NCBI RefSeq assembly: GCF_000019705.1
Contig: NC_011244.1
Location: 372,001-436,000 of the forward strand
From: Borrelia recurrentis A1
Lineage (GTDB): Bacteria; Spirochaetota; Spirochaetia; Borreliales; Borreliaceae
Length of the DNA stretch: 64,000 nucleotides
Direction of reading: 5' to 3'
Shown here: positions 1-9,285 of the stretch, piece by piece
Layout: the number at the start of each line of letters is the position of its first letter
Numbering within the stretch: the first letter of the stretch is position 1
The notes under the pieces: model-generated
Told to the model about the DNA's origin: nothing
Databases searched by the model: none
Seen by the model: only the letters and a program-made list of their open reading frames with translations
Program-made: the position numbers and the translations under genes

Positions 1-1135
1 TTTTACAAGCCTTAGTATAATATTCCAAATCATATCCTTCTGATAATAAATAATTACCAAGTACAACACGCCTTTTAACTTCTTCTTGTAAAAATAAACT
101 TCTATGTTTGTAATAAAAATCATTAAGACTCAATGTATCATTTAATCTTTTCCCATAATGAAGACAAGTATAACGAGCAAGATTAGATGCAGCTTCAACA
201 GGAGATATTGAATAATAAAGAGAAAGTACAAAATTAACTGCTTCTATTGAAATTTCATGTATCTCAACACCCTTACTTAAAAGAGCAGACTTAAATTTAG
301 AAAACTCACAATAAATATCCTCTTCCATCAAGTCTTTACTAAACTCTTTAATAACAGCCAATTTAGTACCTTTTAAAGGTTTATTTAATAATGGATAGGG
401 TTCTTGAATAATATCTATACTAGTAGAATCCATTGTATCAATTCCACAAGTATATTTTAATATTAAAGCCACGTCATCAATAGAATTAGCAAAAAATCCT
501 ATTTGATCAAGAGACGAAGAATAAGATGACAGTCCATAGCGAGACAATCCTCCATAGGAAGGCTTAAATCCAATTACACCTGCAAATGAAGCAGGAAGCC
601 TAACAGAACCACCCGTATCACTTCCAAGTGAAAAAGGGGATTGACCTCTAGCAACAACAGCTGCAGAACCACCAGAACTTCCCCCCACAACATATTCTTT
701 ATTTGAAGGATTAAGAGTAACTCCATAATAAGAAAATTCACAAGAAGAACCCATTGCAAACTCATCCATATTAGTTCTTCCAATTATAATTGCCCCATTA
801 TCTTTTAATCTTTTAATAACAGTTGCATCATAAGGAGAAATATAACCTTGCAAAATCTCAGATGCACAAGTTAAATCTTTATTTTTAATTGCAATATTAT
901 CCTTAACTGCAATAGGAATACCAAGTAAAGGCAAATCTTGTCCCCCACCTTTACTTAAAAGATCATCATATTCTTTGGCTATTTCCAATGCATCATCAAA
1001 AAACTCAACATAACCATTAATATCTCTATTATCTTCATAAACTTTCTTATAATAAAGGATAATATCATAAATCTTATATTTCCGAGTCAATATTAATTCT
1101 TTAATTTTTATTAAATTCAAACCACTTAAGTCCAA
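1..1135 (-). CDS. gatA: Aspartyl/glutamyl-tRNA amidotransferase subunit A (partial)
   Basis: GatA is the amidase subunit of GatCAB. It releases ammonia from glutamine or asparagine and, with GatB, converts mischarged Glu-tRNA(Gln) or Asp-tRNA(Asn) to the amide form. The amidase signature is clear: a Lys in VKDNI, the Ser/Gly-rich GGSSGGSAA stretch, and GSDTGGSVRLPAS carrying the cis-Ser and nucleophile Ser. The left window edge removes the C-terminus: about 378 codons are present and the family has about 480. The best start is TTG at 1135, with GGGAG seven bases upstream. The nearby ATG at 1140 is out of frame and quickly meets a stop. It follows gatC by 11 bp and is presumably in one transcript with it and the upstream helicase. 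B31 counterpart BB_0342. Confidence 0.95.
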   Translation of the reverse strand, partial: MDLSGLNLIKIKELILTRKYKIYDIILYYKKVYEDNRDINGYVEFFDDALEIAKEYDDLLSKGGGQDLPLLGIPIAVKDNIAIKNKDLTCASEILQGYISPYDATVIKRLKDNGAIIIGRTNMDEFAMGSSCEFSYYGVTLNPSNKEYVVGGSSGGSAAVVARGQSPFSLGSDTGGSVRLPASFAGVIGFKPSYGGLSRYGLSSYSSSLDQIGFFANSIDDVALILKYTCGIDTMDSTSIDIIQEPYPLLNKPLKGTKLAVIKEFSKDLMEEDIYCEFSKFKSALLSKGVEIHEISIEAVNFVLSLYYSISPVEAASNLARYTCLHYGKRLNDTLSLNDFYYKHRSLFLQEEVKRRVVLGNYLLSEGYDLEYYTKACK

Positions 1136-1146
1136 ATCATTACTCC

Positions 1147-1422
1147 CTATTCAAGTACTTTAGGTGATAAAAAATAACCATCAACAAAAACATTGCTAAA
1201 ATTCTTAATAGATTCTATTGTCAACGAAGGCAAAATCTCATCATCTCTTAAGTCAGAAAAATTACATACTGCTTTATGGAAGCCATCTTTAATTTTAAAT
1301 TCAGAAATTTTATCTAACATACAAACAATTTTTTCAAATTTCATAACAAATTGCTGCTTTTCATCTTCACTTAACTTTAATAAACTCAATTTTAAACTAT
1401 TCTCTAAATGAATATTTTTCAA
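1147..1422 (-). CDS. gatC: Aspartyl/glutamyl-tRNA amidotransferase subunit C
   Basis: A 91-residue protein with the size and helical pattern of GatC, the small subunit that clamps GatA and GatB together. The N-terminal segment (LSLLKLSEDEKQQF) matches the usual GatC opening helix, and the D-DE-LPSL motif near residue 62 corresponds to the family's conserved LR-D motif. The start is TTG at 1422, preceded by AGAGGTG. It sits between pcrA and gatA with gaps of about 10 bp, as expected for one operon. GatC sequences are weakly conserved, so the call rests partly on the gatA neighbour. B31 counterpart BB_0343. Confidence 0.88.
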   Translation of the reverse strand: MKNIHLENSLKLSLLKLSEDEKQQFVMKFEKIVCMLDKISEFKIKDGFHKAVCNFSDLRDDEILPSLTIESIKNFSNVFVDGYFLSPKVLE

Positions 1423-1431
1423 ATTTCACCT

Positions 1432-3525
1432 CTACATTTTAGAAAGTTTTTTAATATAACTTGAACTCAAAATAGCTTTTTTCCCATTTTTCAAACTAAT
1501 CTTAAGAAATGGTCCACCATCTTGGTACCACTTATCAACAATAATGCCATTCTCACCATTATAAATTATATAATCGCCAATATTAAAATTTTTATTATCA
1601 CTTCGTGTAAAAAAAAATTTAAAATTATCTTTCAAATATTCTGGAACAAAAACAATATCATAATTATCCTTATGGATCTCTTGAAAAAAAACTGATATAG
1701 CTGTATTTTTTAATATTCCTTTAAAAAATCTTTGCAAATTTATTGTAATAAAAAGTTCGAATTTAGCCCTAGTAATAGCAACATAAAAAAGTCTCCTCTC
1801 TTCTTCTAATCTATCAGCTGTCAATTCTTCAATCTCAGAAGGTAATAAACCTTTCTCAAGACCAGATATTATTACCCTATCAAACTCAAGTCCTTTAACG
1901 CCATGAATTGAAGAGAGTAACACACTAGATGCAAAATCTCCATGAACTAAAGGAGACAAAGACGAATTTTCAAGAAATATCACAAGACCTTCAAAACTAC
2001 CAGAATATTCAACTCCACTACTAATAAGCTCATCAATATTTTTTGATTTCTCATCCTTATCAAATTTTTGATAATAATTCCAAATTCCAAATCCCATTGT
2101 AACATCTTTAATAAATTCAGATAAATTTACATATATACCCTTTTGTATATTTTCTTTTAATTCATCATATAAACTTAAAAATATATCAAGAGAATCTCTT
2201 GCTTTTCCTTTAAGATTTTTAACAACTTTTCTACTTGCAAGCATTAAGTCAAGATTAACATCAGTATCATTTAATGTCGCAATTATCTTATCAATGGTAG
2301 TTTTACCAAGACCTCTTGCAGGTTTATTTATTATTCTCAAAAAAGATACTTTATCTTTTTTATTTACAAAAAGTCTTAACAAAGATATGACATCCTTAAT
2401 TTCTTCTCTTTCATAGAATCTAATTGAACCTAATATTTTATGAGCAATATTATTTTTAAAAAAAGCCTTCTCAAATTGCAAAGATTGATGATTAAATCTA
2501 TAAAGAACAGCTGTTTCAAGCTTATTTTCAATAAGAAAATTTGCAAAATACTCAGCTTCTTCTGTAGGATTTTGAAATATAAAAATTTTTATTTTTTTAC
2601 CTATCTTATTTTCCGTAGCTATTACTTTATCATACCTATTTTGATTTTTTGAAATAATATTATTTGCAACATTGACAATACTTAAACTAGAACGATAATT
2701 TTGAACCAAATAATATTTAGACACATTATCAAATGTTCTTTCAAATTCAAGAATATTTTCAACTCTAGCACCTCTAAAAGAATATATAGACTGATCCTCA
2801 TCTCCCACTACCATAAAATATGCATCTTTATAATACAGTTCTCTTAAAAACAAAAACTGTGAATAATTAGTATCTTGATATTCATCCACAAAAATAGCCT
2901 TAAATCTTTTTTGCACCCTCATTCTAATATTTTCGCAATTTTGTAACATCAAAACAGATTTAAGAATAAGATCGGCAAAATCAAAAGCATTACTTTTAGA
3001 TTTTTCCTGTTCATAAAATTCAATCTCAGAATAAATTTTATCATCAAAACCACAATTATTATGTAAAGAATAATTCTCTTTATATTTCAATATTGACGAT
3101 GTTACATACTTGGCACATTCAATATTTGATGCAAGTCCAATTTGTTTAACAAATTTAACAACATCATTAACATCCCAAATTGTAAAATTTGAATCATAAT
3201 TTTCATCATATTCTTTAAAGTAAAGTCGCAAAAGCCAAGCACCAAAAGAATGAAAAGTTTGAATATGTAAAGACCTATCAAAATTAAAAAGAGAATTCAA
3301 TCTAAAATTCATTTCACGTGCTGCTTTATTTGTAAACGTTAAAGCAAGAATTTCTTCTGGTTTTACTTTACCTTTATTTATTAAATGCGCAAACTTAGCT
3401 GTTATAACCCTCGTCTTACCACTGCCTGGCCCTGCCAAAACAAGAATGGGGTTCGTAGTATCATCAAAGACAATTTGCTTTTGATCAAAATTTAAACTAA
3501 AAAGAAATTTTTGTATTTCACTCAT
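1432..3525 (-). CDS. UvrD/PcrA/Rep-family ATP-dependent DNA helicase
   Basis: A superfamily 1A 3'-5' DNA helicase of about 697 residues. All motifs are readable in order: Walker A AGPGSGKT (near residue 32), LTFTNKAA (Ia), FVDEYQDT (II, near 215), GDEDQSIYSFRGA (III), QNYRSS (IV), SIHGVKGLEFD (V) and EERRLFYVAITRA (VI). It probably serves nucleotide excision repair, mismatch repair and replication restart. The C-terminal ~60 residues resemble the PcrA/UvrD Tudor-like tail. I choose ATG at 3525, which overlaps the TGA of the upstream RodZ-like gene (TGATG), over a TTG one codon earlier; the overlap implies translational coupling. No key residue is missing. B31 counterpart BB_0344. Confidence 0.95.
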   Translation of the reverse strand: MSEIQKFLFSLNFDQKQIVFDDTTNPILVLAGPGSGKTRVITAKFAHLINKGKVKPEEILALTFTNKAAREMNFRLNSLFNFDRSLHIQTFHSFGAWLLRLYFKEYDENYDSNFTIWDVNDVVKFVKQIGLASNIECAKYVTSSILKYKENYSLHNNCGFDDKIYSEIEFYEQEKSKSNAFDFADLILKSVLMLQNCENIRMRVQKRFKAIFVDEYQDTNYSQFLFLRELYYKDAYFMVVGDEDQSIYSFRGARVENILEFERTFDNVSKYYLVQNYRSSLSIVNVANNIISKNQNRYDKVIATENKIGKKIKIFIFQNPTEEAEYFANFLIENKLETAVLYRFNHQSLQFEKAFFKNNIAHKILGSIRFYEREEIKDVISLLRLFVNKKDKVSFLRIINKPARGLGKTTIDKIIATLNDTDVNLDLMLASRKVVKNLKGKARDSLDIFLSLYDELKENIQKGIYVNLSEFIKDVTMGFGIWNYYQKFDKDEKSKNIDELISSGVEYSGSFEGLVIFLENSSLSPLVHGDFASSVLLSSIHGVKGLEFDRVIISGLEKGLLPSEIEELTADRLEEERRLFYVAITRAKFELFITINLQRFFKGILKNTAISVFFQEIHKDNYDIVFVPEYLKDNFKFFFTRSDNKNFNIGDYIIYNGENGIIVDKWYQDGGPFLKISLKNGKKAILSSSYIKKLSKM

Positions 3526-4727
3526 CAATAAACTTCAGAAACTTTAAGATCAAAACCACCTGGTGTTTTTAACCAAAAAAATTGAATTGCTATCATTTCA
3601 CTTCCATAACTTTTTAAAACAGAAGTAACATCTTTACCTTGAAGAACAATATTAACATCAGAAAGTCTTGTAAAAAACAAAATTAAAGACTTTTTAAAAT
3701 TTAAATTTAAAGGATCACTTCCCTTCAATAAAAGCAAAGACTTACCATAAAGATTATTCTCATCAACATATCGTAAAAACGTATCATTTAAAAAATTAAT
3801 TGATAAATTAATATCAGAAATATTTGTAGAAGAATATACTGTAGGATATTCACTAATCACTCTATTTTTAGGACCATTAACTTCAAATCCCCAATTTACA
3901 ACATTAAATCTATTAGAAAGATTGGTCTCAAAAACATATTCAACATTAAGCATAAAAGATTCCAAACTTACATGAGCCTTTCTAACCTTATCTTGAGAAT
4001 AATTATCATATACAATTTTAACTCTTATATTACCATTCAAATCAACTTCTCGAAATTTGCCTAAATTAAAAACATATTGCTCATTTTCTAAATCATTTGT
4101 AATAACCAAATCATCGTTCATAAAAGAAACTCTATATTTTGCAATAGAATTTCCAAAAATTAAGGACAAAAAATCACCTTCTCCAAGCACAACATTCCAA
4201 AAATTTTCTTTATCAAATAAAACCTCATGAACCTCTGGTACTCTTTTTCCAACATAATTTGCCTTAAAAATTCTTCCTAAAATTTGTTTAAAACCACTAA
4301 TATTTGTAACTACAAACACTAGAAATACAATCCCAACCACTCCCACTAATATCTTAATTATCTTAGAAAAACCTATATTAGTTACATCAAAATATTTATT
4401 TCCAAGCTTACTCTCACTTACAAAAGTTACACTACCATTTTGATCATCAGACTTAATACCAATATAATTACTATTAAGTCTTCTCTTATATTCTTTAAAG
4501 AGAGATGAAACATACCAAACATCAACTCCCAAATATTCACTATAAGTCCTTAAAAAACCCACAGCCAAAACTTCATTTGGAAATGATTCAATATTAGAAT
4601 CTTCAAGTGCTCTAAGATATTTAATAGAAATCCTAATATCATCAGCTATCATCTCCAAAGTAAAGCCCTTATCAATCCGAGTTTTTTTTAAAAAATCTCC
4701 AAATCTAATGAAATCGCTTCTGTCCAT
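3525..4727 (-). CDS. RodZ-like membrane protein with N-terminal helix-turn-helix
   Basis: A 400-residue protein with a cytoplasmic Xre/RodZ-type helix-turn-helix (residues about 8-75, containing FLKKTRIDKGFTLEMIADDI and YLRALEDSN), one transmembrane segment (about 122-146, Ile/Val-rich) and a periplasmic domain of about 250 residues. RodZ links MreB filaments to the peptidoglycan-elongation machinery, and the layout fits that role, although the periplasmic part is diverged. Start ATG 4727 has GAGGTG upstream. It lies 11 bp after the LolA-like gene and overlaps the helicase start. A RodZ role in Borrelia is inferred from architecture only. B31 counterpart BB_0345. Confidence 0.75.
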   Translation of the reverse strand: MDRSDFIRFGDFLKKTRIDKGFTLEMIADDIRISIKYLRALEDSNIESFPNEVLAVGFLRTYSEYLGVDVWYVSSLFKEYKRRLNSNYIGIKSDDQNGSVTFVSESKLGNKYFDVTNIGFSKIIKILVGVVGIVFLVFVVTNISGFKQILGRIFKANYVGKRVPEVHEVLFDKENFWNVVLGEGDFLSLIFGNSIAKYRVSFMNDDLVITNDLENEQYVFNLGKFREVDLNGNIRVKIVYDNYSQDKVRKAHVSLESFMLNVEYVFETNLSNRFNVVNWGFEVNGPKNRVISEYPTVYSSTNISDINLSINFLNDTFLRYVDENNLYGKSLLLLKGSDPLNLNFKKSLILFFTRLSDVNIVLQGKDVTSVLKSYGSEMIAIQFFWLKTPGGFDLKVSEVY

Positions 4728-4738
4728 ATATTAACACC

Positions 4739-5404
4739 TCAGGTCTTTTTAACATCATATAAAAAATTATCCACCTTATTTGCATTCTTAGGCAGATCAT
4801 ATTTAAATTTACTATCAGAAATTCCAACATTAAACTTGACAGACAAAAGATCAATCACTATTTCTCGACCACCATCTGTAGGATAAGCAATAACTCTTCT
4901 AATTGCACCACTTGGTGTAAAGGCAATCATAAAAGAATCAATTGTGGCAGCACCTTTATAAAGCCGTCTTGAAAAAGTCAGTTTCATAAAATTTTCAGCC
5001 CCTCCCCTTCCCCCAGATTCATCAAGAGGTTCTAAATTAGGAGAATTAGTATAAGATACACTATACTCAGTACTCAAAATATTCATAAAACCACTTCCCG
5101 ATTTTCCCATAGTTAACTGTTGTCTAAAAGAAGTACCAAGAGACGGAACATAAATGGTCAAAAATTCTCCATCACTCACAAAGACCTGATTATTTGAATC
5201 TAAATTAATAATAAATTTATCGGGAGATTTATATAACAAAGTGCCTGTCTGTTTAAGACCTTTTATATTAAGACTAATCTTAGCCTGCATATCATTTACA
5301 TTTTGATATTTTGAATGAACCTCCTCAAAATATTGATTGGCAGATATTTGGGCAAAAAGCAAATAAGGAGATATAATTAATATTATCTTTTTTATTTTGT
5401 TCAT
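4739..5404 (-). CDS. LolA-like outer-membrane lipoprotein carrier / sorting protein
   Basis: A periplasmic protein of about 221 residues with an N-terminal signal peptide (hydrophobic run IILIISPYLLFA, cleavage likely near AQISA-NQ). The mature part has the LolA pattern: an early helix (YFEEVHSKYQNVNDMQAKI), then short beta-strands with the family-type GTLLYKSPDKF motif. LolA binds acyl chains of lipoproteins and ferries them across the periplasm, which matters in a genus whose surface is dominated by lipoproteins. ATG 5404 gives a normal signal peptide with GAG seven bases upstream; ATG 5416, four codons earlier, is the alternative. It opens the minus-strand operon running to gatA, divergent from rqcH. 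B31 counterpart BB_0346. Confidence 0.78.
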   Translation of the reverse strand: MNKIKKIILIISPYLLFAQISANQYFEEVHSKYQNVNDMQAKISLNIKGLKQTGTLLYKSPDKFIINLDSNNQVFVSDGEFLTIYVPSLGTSFRQQLTMGKSGSGFMNILSTEYSVSYTNSPNLEPLDESGGRGGAENFMKLTFSRRLYKGAATIDSFMIAFTPSGAIRRVIAYPTDGGREIVIDLLSVKFNVGISDSKFKYDLPKNANKVDNFLYDVKKT

Positions 5405-5472
5405 TATAAAACTCATACACTAATTAAGCTACATTTAATAACAAATACACCTCTAAATACCAATAGTACAAC

Positions 5473-5499
5473 TTGTCATAATAAGCTATTATTTATAAT
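5473..5499 (+). promoter_or_regulatory. Putative sigma-70 promoter of the NFACT gene
   Basis: TTGTCA (5473-5478) and TATAAT (5494-5499) are separated by 15 bp in the divergent gap, about 57 bp before the NFACT start. The -10 is perfect, but the spacer is slightly short. Confidence 0.45.
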
Positions 5500-5555
5500 A
5501 TACCATTTTGTAAACTAATAATAAACATATTTAGCAAAAGATCAAAGGAGATAAA

Positions 5556-6965
5556 ATGTCATTAAACTATCACGAAATAAACATTTTGCTTGAAGAATTG
5601 CCATTAATAAATTCATTTTTAAAAAAAATAAAACAACCTAATTACAAAAACTTAGTTATAGAATTTTACAATAAATCAACAGATGAAAAAATTTTTAATG
5701 TATTAATATCTCTAGATCCACAAAAAACAAGAATTCACAAAACAAATAAAAAATTTGAAAATATCAAACCTCCTCTAAGATTTTTTGAATTTTTAAAATC
5801 AAAAGTCACAAATGCCAAAGTATGCGAAGCACATCAAATAAAAAATGAAAGAATAATTTTAATAAAAATAAATAAAAACCAAAATTATTATTGTATTTTT
5901 ATAAAATTATGGACATCTTCTCCTAATATAATTGTCACAGACACAAATTTTAAAATTCTTGATGCATACTACAGAAGACCAAAATCAAAAGAAATAACAG
6001 GTGAAATATTTACAAAAGCCAAAAAAATTATTGAAAATAACGATATGACTGAGAAAAAAGAAGTCAAACTCAAAAATGAATATGACAACAAATTACCATA
6101 CTCAACATTCATTGAAAATTACTATGACAACTTAAAAATAAAAGAAACTAAAACACATAATACAGAAATGTTTAATAAAACATATGAACAAGAAAAAATC
6201 AACTTAGAAAGAAAAATATACTCTCTAAACAAGCAACTAATTTCAATGGACATAATAGCAACTCACAAAGAAAAAGGTGAAATGATTTTATCAAATATAA
6301 ACAAAATTAAAAAAGGAATGAGTGAAATTACTTTACAAAACAACAATGAAGAAGAAATTAAAATAACATTAGAAAAAAAATTATCTCCTCAAGACAATGC
6401 TTTAAAATATTTTAAAACATACAAAAAAAACAAAATTTTTCTTAAGATTGTGCAAGAACAATTAAAAAATGCAAAAACACAATATAACACATTAATATCA
6501 AACACAACTTATACAAAAGAAAAAAACCATATAACTCTGACTAATGAAAAAACAACAAAACAAAAAACCATTCAAAAAACATCTATTGGGCTCCATTTTA
6601 TATCTCATGGATTTGAAATTATTGTGGGAAGAAATGCAAAAGAAAATGACGAACTCTTAAGAAGTTGGGCAAAAGGAAATGATTATTGGTTACATACAAG
6701 AGATTATCCTGGTGCTTATGTATTTATTAGAAATAAAAAAGACAAAACACCTCCTCTTGAAGTTTTAATAGATGCTGGTAATTTATGTGTATTTTATACA
6801 AAGCCAGCAAAACAAGCGGGAAAAGCTGACCTTTACTATACCAATGTCAAATATTTAAAAAAAATTAAAGGAGAAAAAAAAGGACTTGTAATACCTCACA
6901 GAGAAAAAAATTTAAACATTAAATTAGATCTCAAAATATTAAACAAACTTAAAAACAAAAATTAA
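5556..6965 (+). CDS. RqcH / NFACT-family ribosome quality control protein (Fbp-like)
   Basis: A 469-residue NFACT-family protein. In bacteria RqcH binds stalled 50S subunits carrying peptidyl-tRNA and adds C-terminal alanine tails; older annotations call the family fibronectin-binding protein. Visible parts: the NFACT-N start (NILLEELPLINSFL), a charged coiled-coil centre (about 205-325), and NFACT-R near the C-terminus with the conserved GNDYWLHTRDYPGAYVFIR (about 370-390) followed by DAGNLCVFYTKPAKQAGKADLYYT. It is shorter than many homologues (about 550-600), mainly in the middle. Start ATG 5556 has AAAGGAG upstream. Codon use is very A-rich, as for other plus-strand genes here. B31 counterpart BB_0347. 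Confidence 0.88.
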   Translation: MSLNYHEINILLEELPLINSFLKKIKQPNYKNLVIEFYNKSTDEKIFNVLISLDPQKTRIHKTNKKFENIKPPLRFFEFLKSKVTNAKVCEAHQIKNERIILIKINKNQNYYCIFIKLWTSSPNIIVTDTNFKILDAYYRRPKSKEITGEIFTKAKKIIENNDMTEKKEVKLKNEYDNKLPYSTFIENYYDNLKIKETKTHNTEMFNKTYEQEKINLERKIYSLNKQLISMDIIATHKEKGEMILSNINKIKKGMSEITLQNNNEEEIKITLEKKLSPQDNALKYFKTYKKNKIFLKIVQEQLKNAKTQYNTLISNTTYTKEKNHITLTNEKTTKQKTIQKTSIGLHFISHGFEIIVGRNAKENDELLRSWAKGNDYWLHTRDYPGAYVFIRNKKDKTPPLEVLIDAGNLCVFYTKPAKQAGKADLYYTNVKYLKKIKGEKKGLVIPHREKNLNIKLDLKILNKLKNKN

Positions 6966-7023
6966 GTTTATAATATATCCTAACTTAAATCTAAAAATTA
7001 AATGACAAGTTCTTTCAAAAATA

Positions 7024-7052
7024 TTGTTATTGGGGATTAAAAAGCATAAAAT
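7024..7052 (+). promoter_or_regulatory. Putative sigma-70 promoter of pyk
   Basis: TTGTTA (7024-7029) and TAAAAT (7047-7052) have an optimal 17-bp spacer and lie 26 bp upstream of the pyk start. The ribosome binding site TAGGAG follows at about 7062. Confidence 0.5.
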
Positions 7053-7078
7053 TTAAATACTGTAGGAGAAAAATAAAT

Positions 7079-8512
7079 ATGATACAAAAATTAACAAAAA
7101 TAGTAGCAACAATATCAGATCTAAGATGCGATCCAGAACATATAAAAGAATTATATGAAGCAGGTGTAAATGTAATACGACTAAACACTGCTCATCAATC
7201 ACATGCCGATGCAATAAAAGTCATAAATAATGTTAGACAAGTTTCAAATAAAATAGCATTAATGATTGATACAAAAGGACCAGAAGTTAGAACAGCTAAT
7301 ATTGAAAAGCCTATTACTGTTAAAATAGGAGACAAAGTAATAATCTCTACAACACCTATAAATGATTCTAATGCATTTCAAACTAACTATAATGGATTTG
7401 TTAATGAAGTTCCAAATGGAGCAAAAATTCTAATTGATGATGGTGAACTTGAAATGATTGTCATCGAAAAATCTGCAGATAAGTTAATTTGCCAAATTAA
7501 AAACGATGGACAAATTAAAAACAAAAAATCAATAAATACACCAGGAATTTCACTAAAATTACAATCCGTTACTGATAAAGACAAAGGCTTTATTGAACTT
7601 GCAGCAAAACAAAATATTGATTTTATTGCACATTCTTTTGTAAGGCATGCACAAGATATTCAAGACGTCAAAGATATATTAAACGCCGCAGGAAATCCAG
7701 ACGTAAAAATTATTTCCAAAGTCGAAAACCAAGAAGGAATTGATAACATAGAAGAAATTGCCAAAGCTTCCTACGGAATTATGGTTGCAAGGGGAGATAT
7801 GGGAGTTGAAATACCTGCTGAAGATGTTCCTTTAGCACAAATTAAAATAACTAAAACCTGCATTAAGTACGGCATACCTGTAATTACAGCAACGCAAATG
7901 TTGCATACAATGATTGAAAATCCAAGACCTACAAGAGCAGAAGTATCTGATGTTGCCAATGCAATTCTAAATGGTACAGACGCAATAATGCTATCTGGAG
8001 AGACAGCTTATGGAAAATATCCAATTGAAGCTGTTAAAATGATGACCAAAATTGCAAGAGAAGTCGAAAAATATAGAGAGCAAACACTGTTTCAAGATGA
8101 AATTTTCTGTAGCAAAAAAATAATAAGAAATTACATTATAAAATGTGCAATCGATGCAACTAAAATAATGCCTATTAAAGCTATTATCGTTGATTCACTT
8201 AAAGGAAGAACTGCCAGAATAATGGCAACATATAGAGCAAGTGTGCCACTATTTATTACGACAAATAATGAAAGAATAGCAAGAGAACTATCACTCTCTT
8301 ATGGTGTTTATTCTAATCTTGTTGAAAACAATTTTAAAAGAACAAATGAATTTGTAGCAACTTCTCTTAAAATGCTTAAAACACAAGAAATAGTTAAAAA
8401 TTCAGATATTATAGTAATTATTTCTGGAAATCCCAACAGAGATACCAATAAGGGTACAGAATTTATGGAAATAAACACAGTAGAAGAAGCAATTAAGGGA
8501 CATAATTTATAA
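7079..8512 (+). CDS. pyk: Pyruvate kinase
   Basis: Converts phosphoenolpyruvate and ADP to pyruvate and ATP, the last ATP-yielding step of glycolysis. This is critical for Borrelia, which lives by fermenting sugars to lactate. The 477-residue protein has the expected barrel motifs: MIDTKGPEVRT (near 62), the catalytic Lys in ISKVENQEGI (near 206), the metal-binding MVARGDMGVEIP, and TATQMLHTMIENPRPTRAE followed by NGTDAIMLSGETA. The C-terminal domain is present to about residue 470. Its stop codon overlaps the presumed start of the MEMO-family gene, suggesting translational coupling. B31 counterpart BB_0348. Confidence 0.97.
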   Translation: MIQKLTKIVATISDLRCDPEHIKELYEAGVNVIRLNTAHQSHADAIKVINNVRQVSNKIALMIDTKGPEVRTANIEKPITVKIGDKVIISTTPINDSNAFQTNYNGFVNEVPNGAKILIDDGELEMIVIEKSADKLICQIKNDGQIKNKKSINTPGISLKLQSVTDKDKGFIELAAKQNIDFIAHSFVRHAQDIQDVKDILNAAGNPDVKIISKVENQEGIDNIEEIAKASYGIMVARGDMGVEIPAEDVPLAQIKITKTCIKYGIPVITATQMLHTMIENPRPTRAEVSDVANAILNGTDAIMLSGETAYGKYPIEAVKMMTKIAREVEKYREQTLFQDEIFCSKKIIRNYIIKCAIDATKIMPIKAIIVDSLKGRTARIMATYRASVPLFITTNNERIARELSLSYGVYSNLVENNFKRTNEFVATSLKMLKTQEIVKNSDIIVIISGNPNRDTNKGTEFMEINTVEEAIKGHNL

Positions 8513-9267
8513 ATAAAATAAGAAATAGTTTAGTTGATAACATTTTTTATCCAACTAATATAACACCAAAATTATTCAGCTTATATAAAAGAAAAACTCA
8601 TAAAGCACTTTTAACTAGTTATGGGACTTATGAGTTTTTCTTAGATAAAATTGATATATTTAAAAAAATAATAACTTACAATACAAAAAACATATTTATA
8701 TTTTCATATACAAAAGAAAATTCAAAGATTAATATATCAACTCATAAAGCTTGGAAATTTTTTGATAAAACAATTGATGTTAATTTAGACATAATAAATT
8801 TAATAAAAAACTTTACATTTACAAATGTAGAAGACAAAATAATAGAAAATGATCACAAAATTGAAATTGTATTAAATTTTATTAAAGATATAACACAAAA
8901 TATCAAAATTATTCCCATTATTTTAGGTAACCCCAAAAACCAAACTATTAAAGAATATTGCACATTTTTAAAACCATTTACAACGCAAGAAGAAAATTCT
9001 TTTATATTTTTATCTCATTTTATTTCACACTCTACAAATCTAAATAAAGCTACCCAATTAGCAACAACCTTAAAACAACTCTTAAACACGTCTTCCTTAA
9101 ATTCATCAATTTTACTAGAACATCACAAATCACATAAAATATTTCCTGAAAATATAACTGCCCTTATTATAATTCATCAAATTTTTACTAACTTTGAATT
9201 TTTAAATCATCAAATCATTAACAATAACAATGAATATTCAATAATAGAAAATATACTAATAAACTAA
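8509..9267 (+). CDS. MEMO-family (AmmeMemoRadiSam B-like) protein with apparent ATA start
   Basis: An open frame of 252 codons fills the gap after pyk and contains no in-frame ATG, GTG or TTG. The product resembles MEMO/YjbQ-neighbour 'AmmeMemoRadiSam system B' proteins: it opens with NIFYPTNITPKLFSLY, then has HKALLTSYGTYEF, VEDKIIENDHKIEIVLNF, IKIIPIILGN and FIFLSHFISHS, which fall in the order of the MEMO fold's metal-site segments. Metal ligands look partly replaced, so catalysis is doubtful. The best start is ATA at 8509: it overlaps the pyk TAA as ATAA, and AAGGGA (8495-8500) lies eight bases upstream. ATT 8542 is less likely because it would remove residues before the FYP motif. No internal stop or frameshift is seen. 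Position matches B31 BB_0349. Confidence 0.65.
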   Translation: MNKIRNSLVDNIFYPTNITPKLFSLYKRKTHKALLTSYGTYEFFLDKIDIFKKIITYNTKNIFIFSYTKENSKINISTHKAWKFFDKTIDVNLDIINLIKNFTFTNVEDKIIENDHKIEIVLNFIKDITQNIKIIPIILGNPKNQTIKEYCTFLKPFTTQEENSFIFLSHFISHSTNLNKATQLATTLKQLLNTSSLNSSILLEHHKSHKIFPENITALIIIHQIFTNFEFLNHQIINNNNEYSIIENILIN

Positions 9268-9285
9268 ATTAATAAAAAATAGTCT

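Noticed and set aside
8513-9285. Gap after pyk as a decayed pseudogene
   Set aside because: The frame is free of stops over 252 codons with family motifs in order, so an unusual start codon explains it better than decay.
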